Below are positions 1 through 23,010 of a stretch of 64,000 nt of DNA, in pieces. The DNA comes from Triplophysa rosa (taxonomy: Eukaryota; Chordata; Actinopteri; Cypriniformes; Nemacheilidae): the NCBI RefSeq assembly GCF_024868665.1, contig NC_079910.1:6572976-6636975 (forward strand), given 5' to 3'. Numbering within the stretch: the stretch's first letter is position 1; each line of letters begins with the position of its first letter. The notes under the pieces were generated by a model, which was not told the DNA's origin, ran no database searches, and saw nothing but the letters and a program-made list of their open reading frames with translations. The translations under genes and the position numbers were made by a program.

Positions 1-880
1 TTGGCTGACTATGTCATTAAGGTTTTTTGTTGTTGTTGAACTTCAACAGACACTTAACTGGAATTGTCACATTACATGCAGAATTGCGGATCAAAGGCTA
101 GACTTGAATGGTCTCTTAATTTTCTCAGCGGCTTTATATGACGAAAGATGTCACATGCAGTGAAACTGACTATTTAACATCATATTTTAAACTATTCAGT
201 AAAATTTAAATAGTAAAAAAATGAAACACAAAATATTTCACTAAACAGCAAAAATGTAAGTTAATACAATGACAATTAGCTATAATTTGCCCAACAAAAA
301 ACTGCAGTAAATACATCAAATAAATGTATAACATCCAGAGTTCTTGCATGCTGACATTTATAAAAAAGCAAAAATCTTTGTCGGGAAGTAAAGTTTAACC
401 ATATGTTTAAAATCGGTCTTCGTCACATAGGCGGCCCTTGCACATTAGTGTCGTCTCATAATGTTACACAGCAATAGTTTGAAATTTTAGTTTGGATAAT
501 AGAATTCATAATGTGGTGTTAAATGAGGGTTTTGAATTGCATGTTTGAAAGCAACACACAAAATCACTGCTTTAGAAAACACACATGGTATTCATTTGAT
601 TAGACCCTTACAGGTAAAAAGCCCTTGTCATAACTTCACAGCTTCCCTGTATCTCAACTAATCCCAGCCTCCTTGAAATAAAGCAAGAAAACATAAAGGG
701 GAGGAATTTTTAATGACTGCATAAATGCAAATACCCCCAATGTTTTACATGTGAGAGATGAATGTAAATATATAATTGCATCTTAACCTTTTGTGATTAT
801 CCTCCCCCAGTGATTACTATGAATTGCTATTATCTGAAAAGTTGCAGATGGTCACTGAGTATGGATATTTGAATAGGAAT

Positions 881-1300
881 TTCCAGATCAGCCAGTCAGC
901 TGTGCATGCTCACAATATCCACCAATTTAGCCTTTGTAGTGCTGGGGAAAGCAGTCTCACCCCCTCCAACGTATGTACGTTCTATACTATCTGGATCATT
1001 TGCATACAGATGTCTAGTCAGCCCCATTTGGGCCTGAAAAGGGAGGGCTGCAGGCCTTGCAAAAAGGCTGACTAGCCTGCAATTTCCGAGCATATTTCTG
1101 AGTACCATGGCTACTGTGTTTTTAACACCGGGCACAGGTGGCATCTTAATTACAAAGGCTATTTTTGTGGGAAATGGTGGGGGCCATTTGTATCGGATCA
1201 CTAATTGACCATTACCTCTCCAAACACTATTAGCACCACTCAGATCATTCAATATAAGTGCCTGATTATGACACAGAATTACATAATGGGTAGGCTAAGA
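881..1300. promoter_or_regulatory. candidate neural enhancer upstream of myt1
   Basis: This block has a perfect octamer ATTTGCAT (998-1005), of the kind bound by POU factors. It is followed one base later by an E-box CAGATG (1007-1012), and another E-box CAGGTG lies at 1135-1140. AT-rich homeodomain-like cores occur near 1145-1155 and 1200-1210. A spacing of POU and E-box motifs is typical of proneural enhancers, and Xenopus MyT1 is known to act downstream of neurogenin. The assignment to myt1 is inference from position and motifs only; no conservation data were available. Confidence 0.25.
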
Positions 1301-2284
1301 CTTACATGGAGCAACACCTCAGTGTATCCATCATATATGGGTCAAGATGACCGATCTAGATTTCTGTGTCCAGAATGTGAATAATTGTGGGGCACGGGAA
1401 CAGGTGGAGCAGAGATTCGGGATGAGGGGAGATGGTCTTAGTAGTGAGTGAGAAAGAGAGAGCGCAGGAGGGATGGTGTGAAAAGAACTTGTCCTCTGTT
1501 CAGCTACTTTTGTCTTATTCTCTCATTGAGACAGAAAAGTATACTTTAGGACAGCTGCTAAACTGATTTTCCCAGAGCTTAGCTGCATGACTGCTGTGCC
1601 GAAGGACTTGAAACAAAATCGAGGCCATTTTCATGTTTGTAATGTGTAAAGTTTTCCAAAACTTTCCAATAGTTCTGGTTGGAGTTTTGAAGTTGTAGTC
1701 CACTGGCATATAAATGCCTGTTTCATTTCACAATATTTCATTTAATATATTGATTTTAGAAAAAGTCAGTAATGAACTGAAATGTTTAAATATGATTATT
1801 GTTGGGTTTTATTTGGTATTAATATACAAATTATGTAATGTAATGTTTTTGTATGCAATATAAACATTCACATTAAATTTTAGTTTTGAATACTTATGCT
1901 TTTGCAGATTCTGATAAACCAGATTTCCAAACAATGTTACCAAAACATACACATTCATTTTTTGTTTGGATAGATTAACTGCTTTAAGTGATACCATGAG
2001 GAAAAAAGTTAAGGCAAATGTTTCTCAAATGAACACTGAGAACAACAATTAGAGATTTTCTATATTTTTTTCTATTTGTTCATATCTTACTGATTAATGT
2101 TATACAGTGTCTAACATTCTCTACTCAGTCATATTTTTTTTATTTTACTTTTTTCCACACAAAAACTGTAGTTGTTTCTTTACTCTGTTCCCTCCCCCAT
2201 TTTTTTCTCACAAGAACCTTAAAAGGGAGACTAGCTGCTCTTGCCTGATATCGCCCTCCAGGGTGACAGCTGTGCCAAGAAGCC

Positions 2285-2321
2285 CTTCACCACACACACA
2301 CACGCGCGCGCACACACACAA
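2285..2321. repeat. CA/CG dinucleotide microsatellite
   Basis: A run of CA units is interrupted by CG units and then resumes as CA. It lies upstream of myt1 and has no evident function. Confidence 0.85.
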
Positions 2322-4199
2322 AGCTCATTTAGGGAGCCCCTGGCTCAGTGGCCTGGAAATCACACTCTAAGCTCCGCCCCAAAGTGTGGTTACCCATTGT
2401 TATTGTAATGAGGCAGTGTGCATGTGTATGGAGATGGAGAGTGTGTGGGTTTAGGCTTTCAGTCCCTGATGTAGACATATTGCACATACATTAACAGAAG
2501 TTTACTCCCAGCTTTACTTAAAGCTGATTACTAAAGCTCCCACAATTTAAAAAAATACTGTATAATAACAACATATTTATCATCTGCTGTATTGTACCAG
2601 AAACGTACATTTACCGTGACAGGGACTGACACTTAAGCTCGTCCTCCTCAACAACAACAAAAACATACAAAAACAAGCTTAAAATCATATAATTCAATGA
2701 CAGAACTCACATTTGATCAGTGTCAGCTTCATCTCAGTCAAATGATGTAATTTCCTCTGAGTCAAACCATAGGCGTATTGCACACATTTTGTGTAAAGTT
2801 TTATGTAAACGTGACAGGACTGACCAAAAACATGGGGACAATTGTAAAATAGTCTTTATTGAATTTATGTGTAATAAATTGATATGACTGATAATAACTT
2901 AAACGTGCTATTGATGGAGGTTTTTTTTCTAAATAACATTTTTTAGCATAACAAAACTATGACAGCTGTAGGTCCAATTTGGCTGAGGACAAGGACAAGG
3001 ACAGGATTTGTGATTTTCAAAAGTGTTTTTAATAAAGAAACAAATATCTGAGAATGAATGTAATGAATGACATATTCCTTTACAGAGCAACTCACAGAAA
3101 TCAAACATCAGTCAGTTTTAGACATTTTTTGGATGAAATACTTTTTGGATTAAATATAAACTGTAACATTTCAAGGACAGATAATGTACGTTTCTGGTAG
3201 AATGTCCCATATGTACTGGGTGTTAGAATGTAAATAATTGATCTCTCTCAAACCAACAAGATAGAACCAGATATCATAAAATTCTTAATCATTAAAACGA
3301 GACAGTCTTTACTCAAAGTGCACTGTCTATGAATAGAGTATGTAGTTTATGAAAAAAATTGCTTTGATTTACAGGCTGCGTAAACTTGGTGCACTTTAAA
3401 ACTACTCACAGATAAACCTCTAAAAGCTTTTCACACTTCCTGCAGGCCTTGTGTCCACTAAGTATAGATTCCTTAATAAGCACCCTTGTCCTCCTCAATA
3501 CGTCCCATGGTCCCCCTCCTTACCATGGCAACAGTAAGTTGGTGATGGGGGGGGGGGGATTCTCAGCATCATTATCAGCAGGCCCATCTGTCATGGGGGG
3601 TAAGTCTTCAGCTCTTGGAAGAGGCCTACGTGCTCCAGCAGTAACCCAGCACATATGCCTTCACACTGGGCTGACAGTGGAGAGAGTGGGGGAGAGTGGG
3701 GGAGAGGTGCACCAGACAGCACAGATTGAGTTTGGGAAAGAAAGAGTGAGCCTGGTCTGAGGGCATGAGGTTTTATTGATGGATTGATTAACTGATATAT
3801 AGACTGAGGGATTTTTTGAGAATGAATTGAAAAACAACTGACAGAACATTGAAAAATGAATTAAATTAATGTGCTGTAAAAGAGAGAAAAAACTTCATAT
3901 CTTTTACACAAAAGACAAAACAAAGTTTTATGTATTCAATTATGTACACAAATGTTTTATAACAACAGTGAGGAAACAATAAGTTCTGGCTATGCTCTTT
4001 TTAATTACGTTATGTAAAATCACACTTTTAAAGTGGAAAAATTATACTTAACTTTTTATTTAAAAAGTTTTAAAAGTTCTAATAAAATTAGAAATCCCCC
4101 ACAGGTAAAAAATCCCTCATGACATATGACTGAATTAGTACAAGACAAGCTTTTGTTTTCCTTTTTAGAGGTCATTGTTTGGGGACACCGAGTGTGAGG

Positions 4200-4322
4200 C
4201 GCAGCCTGATTGGCTCGTTGCGGGAAACAAAAGTACTTCGCTGCCTCTGATTGGTGGACACACACTAAGCCAAATCAGACCGCCCACCTCCGTAAGTTTT
4301 CTTTAAAGTAACTTTCTCTGTG
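4200..4322 (+). promoter_or_regulatory. candidate myt1 promoter with paired CCAAT boxes
   Basis: Two inverted CCAAT boxes (GATTGG at 4208-4213 and 4249-4254) lie 41 bp apart, followed by a CCGCCCACC-like GC box near 4281. They sit directly upstream of an exon-like sequence ending in a perfect GTGAGT donor at 4390. Local GC content is higher than in the flanks. I infer a transcription start near 4290-4320. Other starts are possible inside the following 4-kb intron, for example upstream of a GTAAGT donor at 6202. Confidence 0.4.
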
Positions 4323-4389
4323 ATGAAGTCGAAGGCGAAGAAAGGCGAAGAAATCATCGCAAAGATGAGGCTGTGTAAAACTTTTCTCG
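4323..4389 (+). other. myt1: probable myt1 5' exon, possibly coding
   Basis: An exon-like block ends at a perfect GTGAGT donor. It starts with an ATG (4323; G at -3) and is open for 22 codons plus one base, rich in Lys and Glu. Joining it to the block at 8449-8540 keeps an open frame that runs straight into the family-conserved myt1 start at 9002. It could equally be a 5' untranslated exon. I have no transcript evidence. Confidence 0.4.
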
Positions 4390-7300
4390 GTGAGTCCAGG
4401 ATTTTACTTTCCTTCTAATTATCTAGTTCTTTCCTAAATGCAGTCTTATGCGCCGTAGTTTTGCTAATGTGTTCACGTGGGTGTGCGAAATATTTCTTTG
4501 TTTTTAATAAGAACGACACCTAAAAATTCAATGTATTACAAATGATAAATTTGGCGATTGTTGACAATGTTTGTTAGTTAAGATTCACGTTTGTTGGAGA
4601 GATTTTAAACGTACCTTGGCTGGCAGAAGGAACAGATGTTGTTGTCTTCCTTTTTCGTTTACTTTCATTTTAAGTATCGATGCACATTTTTGACAGACGA
4701 GACGTTTTAACTACTTCCAAGTTATTGACAAACATGTAGCCTATTATTGTTGCATAGCCTAGTGTGTCTGTATCGTTAAAACTAAACTAAACCGTATCTA
4801 GACAGTTTCCGAACAAAGGGAACTTTTGTTTCCCAGAGGGAGTTGTGCCTGAGACTGACGGACTTCTGGCATATTAGAACTTTTGCATTAGGGAGGGACG
4901 CTGTCGGTTCAGTCCATCTGGCAATGGGGGGATTCCGGGGTGTTGTGCTCAGCTGGCGTCCTATGTAATATTTATACACAGTGTCTGGCCAGTGTGAACA
5001 GACTGTGGCTTTAATTGTATGCTGGGCCATCCATCTGTATGAAACTTTAGGATGAGGGCTAAGCAAAGTTCCAGCTGGTAACCGAAGAACTTCGGCTTCA
5101 TTAAATATGCAAAACTCTCAAAGGCCTTTGCTACTATGCGAAACTTTTTGAAGTTAAAAGCCCCTACCCCTACCCCCTTTTTGTCTTCACATTTTCACCG
5201 TTTTTTTTTTAGTAGTTTTCTATTGTAGAATAACTACATATGAGTCGAGTTTTTACTCACTGACTTTTTACTGCTCTCTTGCCATACGATTTCATAATAT
5301 GGATGAATTTATTTTCATAATATGGATGAATTTATATGATCAGTTTTACAATGTTTGGCTTTGGATTAGCCTACATTCCATTAACGTTTGCTGGCAACTT
5401 TGACAACAAATTATAGTATTTAACTGTTTATCGAGATCAACTAAATTGTTGGATGCTATATTTATTTTTCCAGAAACAGGTCACGCTGTTAAGCTTCTAA
5501 AATCATAAAGGAAAGCAGTTCAACGCTTTTAAAGCAAGATAAGTGTGTCATTACGCTAAAAAATAGACCCAAAATACATATTATGCATTGTGAAAGGTAT
5601 TCATAGCCTACTGAATATTATCGTTTATCAGAAGCGAACAATAGCCAGATTTATAACATCTGATCTCATGAAAAGGAATAAAACGAGCTTGTTTTGATGT
5701 TGAAATTAGGTTATTTTGTTTTGAGTTGTGTAACTTATTTTTATGTGTTGTTCGGTCAGTGCATTCATTGTTACACTGCTCAGTGTTTGCTGAAGACGGC
5801 GCATTTCTCCCCCGCCACCGATAGAGCTCTTGTCCATGGTACTGAAACAGCGCTGTCTTCGGTGCTGAACTTTCGGAACGACCCAGAACGAAATGGTTTC
5901 AAATTTAAGAAATGTTTATATTTAATAAATAGCTAAATATTCAAAACGTTTTATATATACATATATGTTTTACTTTAGACAAGAAATGCATTGCTAACCT
6001 TGCATTTTAGCTACTGGATTATGCGTCAAATGACTTCCCCCTTGTCAAAATCCACAGTGTGTGCGTGTGTATTTCATAACGGGTGGGTGGGGGTCAACAG
6101 CGACCCTCTCTCCATCTTGTGTTGTACACGATTTACTATGATGATGATGATGTCACAGCGCAGGGTAGAGGAGGGGTGGACAATGGGCCTGTGAGCGAAA
6201 GGTAAGTCAATATCGTTTTCGCCGACAAACCGTGTGGAGAAATGATTTTGGCAACATTTGTGATAACATTAGGTGCCGATTGAAGGATATACGCGCATTG
6301 CATACAACATGAGGAGTTTTGGGACCGATCCTGTGCGAATTATTAGAGGTTTTTAGCGACACTGTTTGAAGGAGAGGTGTACAACAACGAAGTTAACAGA
6401 CAGAGCCTACAAAGAGCAAGAGGCCGTTCGTATCTCCCTGAAAAACATCGTCAATGGGATACGTTTGCCGATGGTATGTTTCTTTTATGTTGTTTAGGAC
6501 GCTGATGGAAAGCGTGTGTCAGATTCAGTGTTTAAATAAGGGTTGCTCGTTTTGTCCTTTACTCTTGACGCCAAATGGACGCCGGGCTTGTAATCTCTTA
6601 AAGAAGCAGTGTTATTTGACGGTGTTTACATTTTCACATTTCGTCTCAATTTTGGGCGCGTGTAATAATTGTGTTTCAGGCCATAGTTTTATTGTGTATA
6701 TACGCTTTCACGAAACATTGTGATGTTTGTAATGCCTTTTGTAAAAACCTATTAACTTAAATGGGCCTGTATTCATATAACACAATTATTCTGTTTCTCA
6801 TATTTCGTGGGTTAAAAGGAGGTACATTTATAGTCATCTTACGTTTCTTTGCGTGCGTGTTTAAAAGAATACGGTTGAAGTTTAAAGGTAGGCCTATTCA
6901 TTGAAAGTTTGTTCACATTATAAGTCAAAGCCTATATCTTCTATGCATTGTATTTTGTGGGACTAAATAAATAGTGATTAGAAACCCTTTAGCAACGGAC
7001 AAGTAGCATATGTTTGGACCGCTGTCGAATTGTTTTCTTAAATGCTATTGTGTGCGTCATTCGAGAAACAAAACAATACGAGCGAACCATCTGTTTACTT
7101 CAGGATAGGCCTACATAATGCACATCATCTATTTGATGATCGCATATTAAATTCATACTGCTTCGTAGCCTATATATGTCTATTTAAGCTATTTGTAGTT
7201 TGGACTTTATTGCTTTTTAAACACCGTTAAACTCGACACAAAAAGTGCTTTTGGCGTTGCATTATGAGTTACATGAAATATAAAACTTAAGAAATAGTCA

Positions 7301-7741
7301 GTTGGAGGGCATCAGTCTTGCAAACATTTATTTCTTGTATTGCTTAAATTTTCCTCTCGAGATAAGAATTTAACGTGTACCTTTAACAGTGTACAGTGTT
7401 AGAAATGCGAAAGGTTTGGCTGGTAGTAATTGAAAGGCGTGGTGGTGTGCTTCTCGAAAGAGGTTATGCGCAGCAGTTTTTTTTTAAGGCAAAGTCTCCG
7501 ACGGGGACAAAAGGAATCCAACTAATATTATAATATTATTCATATTCCTTATACTTTAGTTTATTCTTTTGTGGCTTACTCTGTGGGGTCAATTCATAGA
7601 TACATGGGAATTAAACGTCAAACATTTGTATGCATTTTATTCTTCCCTTATACGCAACACTGAGCTATAAGAAAGGTTTACGTTGCGTAGTGCGTCACGT
7701 CCGCAATTGTTGCGGTTCTCAAGGGAATTCCCTGCTCTGTT

Positions 7742-7776
<35 letters not shown>

Positions 7777-8448
7777 CGCGCGCGCGCGCGCGCGTTAAGT
7801 AGCTGAGCACCAGGTGCTAGTTAAAACGTAATCAGACTACATGTAATGACGCCGTAATAAAACAGCTGGGTCGCGGTCGGATCTCTCGTCACTCAGGATG
7901 CATAATAGACACTAGGCCCATGAAGGCACGCAGACTCGGTGTCAAACTGTGATGGACTGTTGAAAGGCCATAGTGGCCAAAGTGTATGTGTCCTCAGGGG
8001 GCTATTCAACGTTTGCTTCCGAAATGTTAAAAGTAATAACAATAAATGATGCAACACTTGTTTGTGAGTCTACATCACCAGTGAAGATTTGTTTGCTTTT
8101 TATTCTTGGGGCTCCACAAGCATCAATTTGTGGTTTGCTTGATGTTTGACTCGCTATACATTTCAAGCACACTAATATGATAAAATGTAGTACTTTTCTC
8201 TGGTCAATGTGTTAGATCAGTAACATCACATTATAACACTACAAAATACTTTTATGTTCCATCAATTATGTTTTGCACATGGCAGTATCACTAATGCTAA
8301 ACCAATTATACACACTTGCCTTCATATACATGAACGTTGACTATGTTGTGTGTTAAACGCCATTATGTAAGTTGTTTCCTTGTTCCATGCACAGTATGAT
8401 AAGATTGAAATGGTTGAGTTCATCTCTCACATTCTTTCTTTCCCTCAG
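4390..8448 (+). other. myt1 first intron
   Basis: No coding exon is recognised in this stretch. It contains a short tandem duplication of about 23 bp near 5288-5336, an ATG-trinucleotide run near 6138-6151, a possible alternative first exon ending at a GTAAGT donor (6202), and a large GT/GC dinucleotide tract (7744-7794). Otherwise it is AT-rich and featureless to my reading. Confidence 0.5.
7744..7794. repeat. (GT)n followed by (GC)n microsatellite
   Basis: About 15 GT units run into about 10 GC units with one TAT interruption. Alternating purine-pyrimidine tracts of this kind can adopt Z-DNA and are highly length-polymorphic. It lies in the myt1 first intron. Confidence 0.95.
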
Positions 8449-8540
8449 AGAATGAGTTCAGGGGGCAGCTGCTGAACCAGAGGTGGACACGAGGGGACAG
8501 AATCAGCAGCTGGGAGAACAGGAGGATTAAGAAAATAAAA
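8449..8540 (+). other. myt1: probable myt1 second 5' exon, possibly coding
   Basis: The block is preceded by a good pyrimidine tract and CAG acceptor (8446-8448) and followed by a GTATGA donor. Its 92 nt, read in the phase set by the 4323-4389 block, are open for 31 codons and end exactly on a codon boundary before the family-conserved ATG of the next exon. Read from its own ATG (8452) it would be a short upstream frame of seven codons, so it may instead be a 5' untranslated exon with a uORF. Confidence 0.45.
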
Positions 8541-9001
8541 GTATGACATTTTTTATGTGTGTATATCTATTGTGTAATTACACTCAAGAACAAACAGGCT
8601 GCAAATTCTTCATTCCCCTCTTAGCCTTGACATCAGTCCCAGATCTGTATCTTTTCCTCTTCTCGCTTTCTCATACTCCCTTGCCATTTCCCTGTCTTAT
8701 ATTTCACTTTGCCACCACTAATGTTGCATTTCGATTGGATGTGTATTGTTAATTTAGCACTTACAAAGCATTTAAATGGATTCGGGGCTACTTTGTGAAT
8801 TTAGACCTCCTCAGATTTGAGTATCATTTCACACACACAGTCTTATGAACTGAGTTTAAATTATTATCAGAAAGACATTTGAAATGCAAAGATAAGAGAA
8901 GTTATACTGTTTTGATGTAGGGATTATAAAGAGTAAATATATGATCCATAATAAACACATCGCGCTAAATAAAGGTCTGACCACCCGTGTATGTGTTTCA
9001 G

Positions 9002-16110
<7,109 letters not shown>

Positions 16111-17330
16111 GCAGAGGAGCAACGACTGTAAGACACTGTGGGTTGCATAACCAGACCAACAACATTAAAATCCCATCAAAGGACATTCAGGTTTTCTATG
16201 CGGCACCTTCCAAAATGAGGAACCCGTGGAACTCAGATGAAAGGACCAAAATCCAATTCCAAATTAAGCTGCTTAGCAATTTTGATGAGATATGATCCTT
16301 TGCCTCTTAAACCAAGCTGGCTCTTCTTCTTTTGGGGGTATTTTTTGGAGTAAACCATTTGGTACTGTTTTATAGAGCAAGTATCACCAACACTGATTTG
16401 CCTTTCCTACGTCTCTCAGTGCATTGGAGGCTGCTGTGAACAATAAGTCGTGAGATTTTCTGGTCGTGTGTCTGTGTGTGTGGGGTGGGGGGTGAGTCTG
16501 TATGTAAGTTTGTGTACCAGATTGTTTTTATGTGTACTGTCTGAAGGTGAATTAATGATTAATGGCCTCCCTCTGCAAAAATATGATTAGTAAGTGGCAA
16601 CACTGCTACATTTGAACCCTGTATGATAATGTTGTCTCATATTTGGTGTAAATGTGCTCTTGTTCCATTCAGTAATATTTATAGTATTTGAGAACATAGA
16701 TTGCACTTCCATGAATAGTTTGTAGTTCCATCGTCATGTGATTATTGTAATTTATTATTATTATTATTATTACTATGACTATTTAAATTGGGTCCTTAAA
16801 ATATACATTTAATTTATTATTTATTCATGTTAAGGTTTATTTAGTTTATTTATTGATCAGTGTCTATTTATGGACTTAATTTATTTCACAAAACAAGATT
16901 CTATACACAGCTTTTAGACAGTTATAAAGAGGAGAGACATTGCCCTTCTGTGTTGTGAAAGAGGCAATATTTTAAGAATATCAACAGCAAATTGTTTTAT
17001 AAACCTTACTATTTATTTTAAAGACAGAGATGTATAATCTCTTTTTTAAGTGCAAATATTTTCTACCTAACGATTTTTATATTGTTTTTTAATATTCTCC
17101 TTTATTTAATGAGTTCTGTTTTCCATAAAAGTATTTTGACACCCTCCAGAGTGAAGTGGGTTGAACAGATATGATGTATTTATTGTTATTTATTTAGTAT
17201 TTAAGAACAAAATTGAATGGAGACCTTGTTGCATATTTATTTTGTAAATGTCTCTGTGTTAGTGGTTGCTGCATATGGATAGTCTTTGCCCATGTTGTTG
17301 ATCAAATAAATGGGAATTCTATCACCTACA
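16111..17330 (+). other. myt1: myt1 3' untranslated region, AU-rich, with poly(A) signal
   Basis: The stop codon at 16108-16110 is followed by about 1.2 kb without coding potential. An ATT-trinucleotide run lies near 16749-16772. Between about 16745 and 17250 there are many ATTTA pentamers, several overlapping as ATTTATTTA, which is the signature of AU-rich decay elements. A canonical AATAAA lies at 17305-17310 and is the likely cleavage signal. Confidence 0.75.
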
Positions 17331-17699
17331 ACAAGGAGTATGCTGAGCATGTTATAGATTTGCATTGACACGGTTGCACCCCCAGTTTCCAAACAAACAT
17401 TCCCTCAGCTGGCTGAAACCTAATGCATACAGAGTGACAATGTTCTACTTCTTTTCAGAATTTACAAGAATTTTCAAATATTTACTTCAAACATGTTAAG
17501 AATTGCATTTGAGTTGATGTTAGTACTGAAACACCGTGTTGATAAAAAGCTCGACTTTCTTTCAGTGTGTGCATGTAGCTGCCTTTAGATTGAAAAAGGT
17601 TCTTATCAAACTTATGAAAGTCAACGATATGTGTATTTCGTATATTACGAAATCCACGTAGGCTACAAGTGCAATTCAGGACTCATGTAACATATGGCC

Positions 17700-18350
17700 C
17701 ATTTTCCGGTCTGGTTTGTGTGCGTGACGTCAGAGTGTCATCTGGGCAATGTTTACATCCAGCGCTGCTCGCGCTCAACGTTTATGGGCAGAAGCCGAGA
17801 TAAAGAAACAAGAGGAGGAAACTGACTAAATGGACAGCGTTAACAGACCACAGTCTTTATTTTAATTAATCGATTTCGCTTGGTCGACTGTAAAGTCGTC
17901 GAGGTGTTTACGCGTGAAAACCCATAGCCTCCATTCCTATTTCTGCCGTCTTTGCCTCCATTTTTCACTTCTTTCCTTTGAAGGTAAGACAAATAACATA
18001 TCGTTATTTGGACCGAGTCGTGCTTGTTGTCATGGAGTTTAATTCTCGCATGGTAATATAGGTATTCATTAATACGTGTTTTGATACCAACGAGCATAAC
18101 GTTTAGTCTCGTGTACACAACGAACGACAAGTGAATAAAATAATTTGATTTATTTTACATGTATTTCACCTGTATTTGGGAAATTTCCTGGGTGTTCAAC
18201 ACAAACGTGGTCGTGTACAATAATAGATGTATTTGTCTGTGCGGAGCTCCGCAAAACAATTGACGTTTGACGTCAAAGTACCGCGAGAGCAAATCACGAG
18301 CCATGCTATGCCGCGTTCTCTCGCGTTATTTTGAAGTCATACGGCTATCG
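17700..18350. promoter_or_regulatory. CpG-rich pcmtd2 promoter with two CRE palindromes
   Basis: The region is relatively CpG-rich against an AT-rich background. It has two perfect CRE palindromes TGACGTCA, at 17725-17732 and 18268-18275, plus a 12-bp palindrome at 18241-18252 and TCTCGCG-type motifs near 18310-18330. A noncoding first exon of pcmtd2 probably ends at 17983, where AAG is followed by a GTAAGA donor. CREB/ATF regulation is an inference from the motifs. Confidence 0.5.
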
Positions 18351-18799
18351 GTCTCCGCGGCGTGCATGAATGGGTTTGTTGCCAAATGGCACGGCTGCAT
18401 TTGAGCGCACGGTGATTGGTGAAAATGTTCCTCACATCTGCAGTTTCTGCCACAGCGTCTCTGGGGAAGCTTAATGTTTACAGCAAAGTAGCACAGCGCC
18501 ACCGTCTGAAGACTTATCACAAATACACACTTTTTTGTTCCCCGAATGTATCCATGTCATTGCATTAGATAACAAAATGTGAAATATACAAAACATAGAC
18601 AACAAATATGAAATATACAAAATATAATCTGTTATTAAATATAGCATAAGCACAATTTTAAAGTTCACACATTTCACTGAAAGAAGTTTGTTACATTGTC
18701 AGATTTGGATTTGGACATCATCTGGTTCAAACTAATTTGTAAGATTCTGTTTATGCAATTACACATTTTAGGGGCTTAAGGGCTTAATGTTATTTCTAA

Positions 18800-22006
<3,207 letters not shown>

Positions 22007-23010
22007 ACCACATTTCCCAGAGTCATGTTATTAAGTACCCACAGATCCCTTGCACTGTCAAACCCATGATTTTTTTAGTCAACCACTGTCTTTCAAAATT
22101 AAATCATCACATCTTTCCATTGCAAGGTTCCCTTAAAGGAACAGAAATTATTTTTTGTCTTCATTTACTCACCCTCAAGTTGTACAAGCATTCTTCCAAA
22201 TATCTTTCTTGGTGTTCATCAGAATAAAACATTTATACAGATTTGGAACAACTTGAGGGTGAGTAAATGAAGACAGAATTTCTATTTTTGGGTGAACTGT
22301 CCCTTTAACGTTCAAGAACTTTTTAGGTTATGTACTGTATTGGTCACTTTCACTAGGACATTGCACCCGTTTGGTCTATTACTGTTACTATTTGATCAAG
22401 ATACATATACATTGTTATTCTGGGTGGATCAATCTCATTAGGTTCTGTGATGGTTTAAAACATCTGGATTTAGAGTCAGTAGTACTAACTATCATCATTG
22501 AATCATGTCAGTTGTGGTGAGTGACTTTAAATGAACACTGAAGGACAAACATTGAACAAAGGTGGCTAATCATTTACTAAATCATATCTGCAATGTTATA
22601 CGCCTACTGGTTTCAATTTTCATAAAGATGTACTATAACAATTACTTCATATTCAAATCAAAATGTAAGTCTCCATGTATTAATAGTTTATGTAAAGTAA
22701 AACTTTCAATATGTTGAATACAAGCTATTATAGCTAATTATATTCTTCTGGCGTATGAATTTGTAAAATCAAATGTTTTGTGTGATTTATTACACTTGTA
22801 TTGCGCAAATATAAAAAAGTATTTTGTCCAACAATCAGTGTCAAAGAATTTCAGGAATTATATCCAAAGTGTTTTGCCAGTTTAATCCTTTCATGCATAG
22901 GTCACTGCAGTGGACAGCTTTTTTTATTAAACGCATGTAGTTTTGGTGTTCCTAATTATGTTTTTGCGTTGACGTGCACTTTGTTCAGTGATGCAGGACA
23001 CAAATAAAAA
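22007..23010 (+). other. pcmtd2: pcmtd2 3' untranslated region with poly(A) signal
   Basis: About 1 kb of noncoding DNA follows the stop codon. A TTAA-flanked fold-back MITE sits at 22133-22308, apparently within the transcript. An AATAAA at 23003-23008 is the best poly(A) signal. Confidence 0.6.
22133..22308. mobile_element. TTAA-flanked fold-back MITE, copy 1
   Basis: TTAA at 22133-22136 and 22305-22308 bound a near-palindrome. The left arm has the TTCATTTACTCACCCTCAAG block and the right arm carries its reverse complement, ending GGGTGAACTGTCCCTTTAA. The same family recurs at 42232-42522 and 56486-56790. TTAA target sites are used by piggyBac and Kolobok elements; which one applies here was not resolved. 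Confidence 0.85.

Larger units (their letters stand above)
1..4200. other. myt1 upstream intergenic DNA, no gene seen
   Basis: No open frame here looks like a protein. Positions about 880-1300 are less AT-rich than their surroundings and are dense in neural-type transcription factor motifs (see the regulatory entry). A mixed CA/CG dinucleotide run lies at about 2285-2321. A 17-bp perfect inverted repeat (2595-2611 and 3183-3199) brackets about 570 bp that may be an old mobile-element remnant. A run of G lies near 3546-3558. The rest is AT-rich DNA in which I see nothing specific. Confidence 0.6.
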
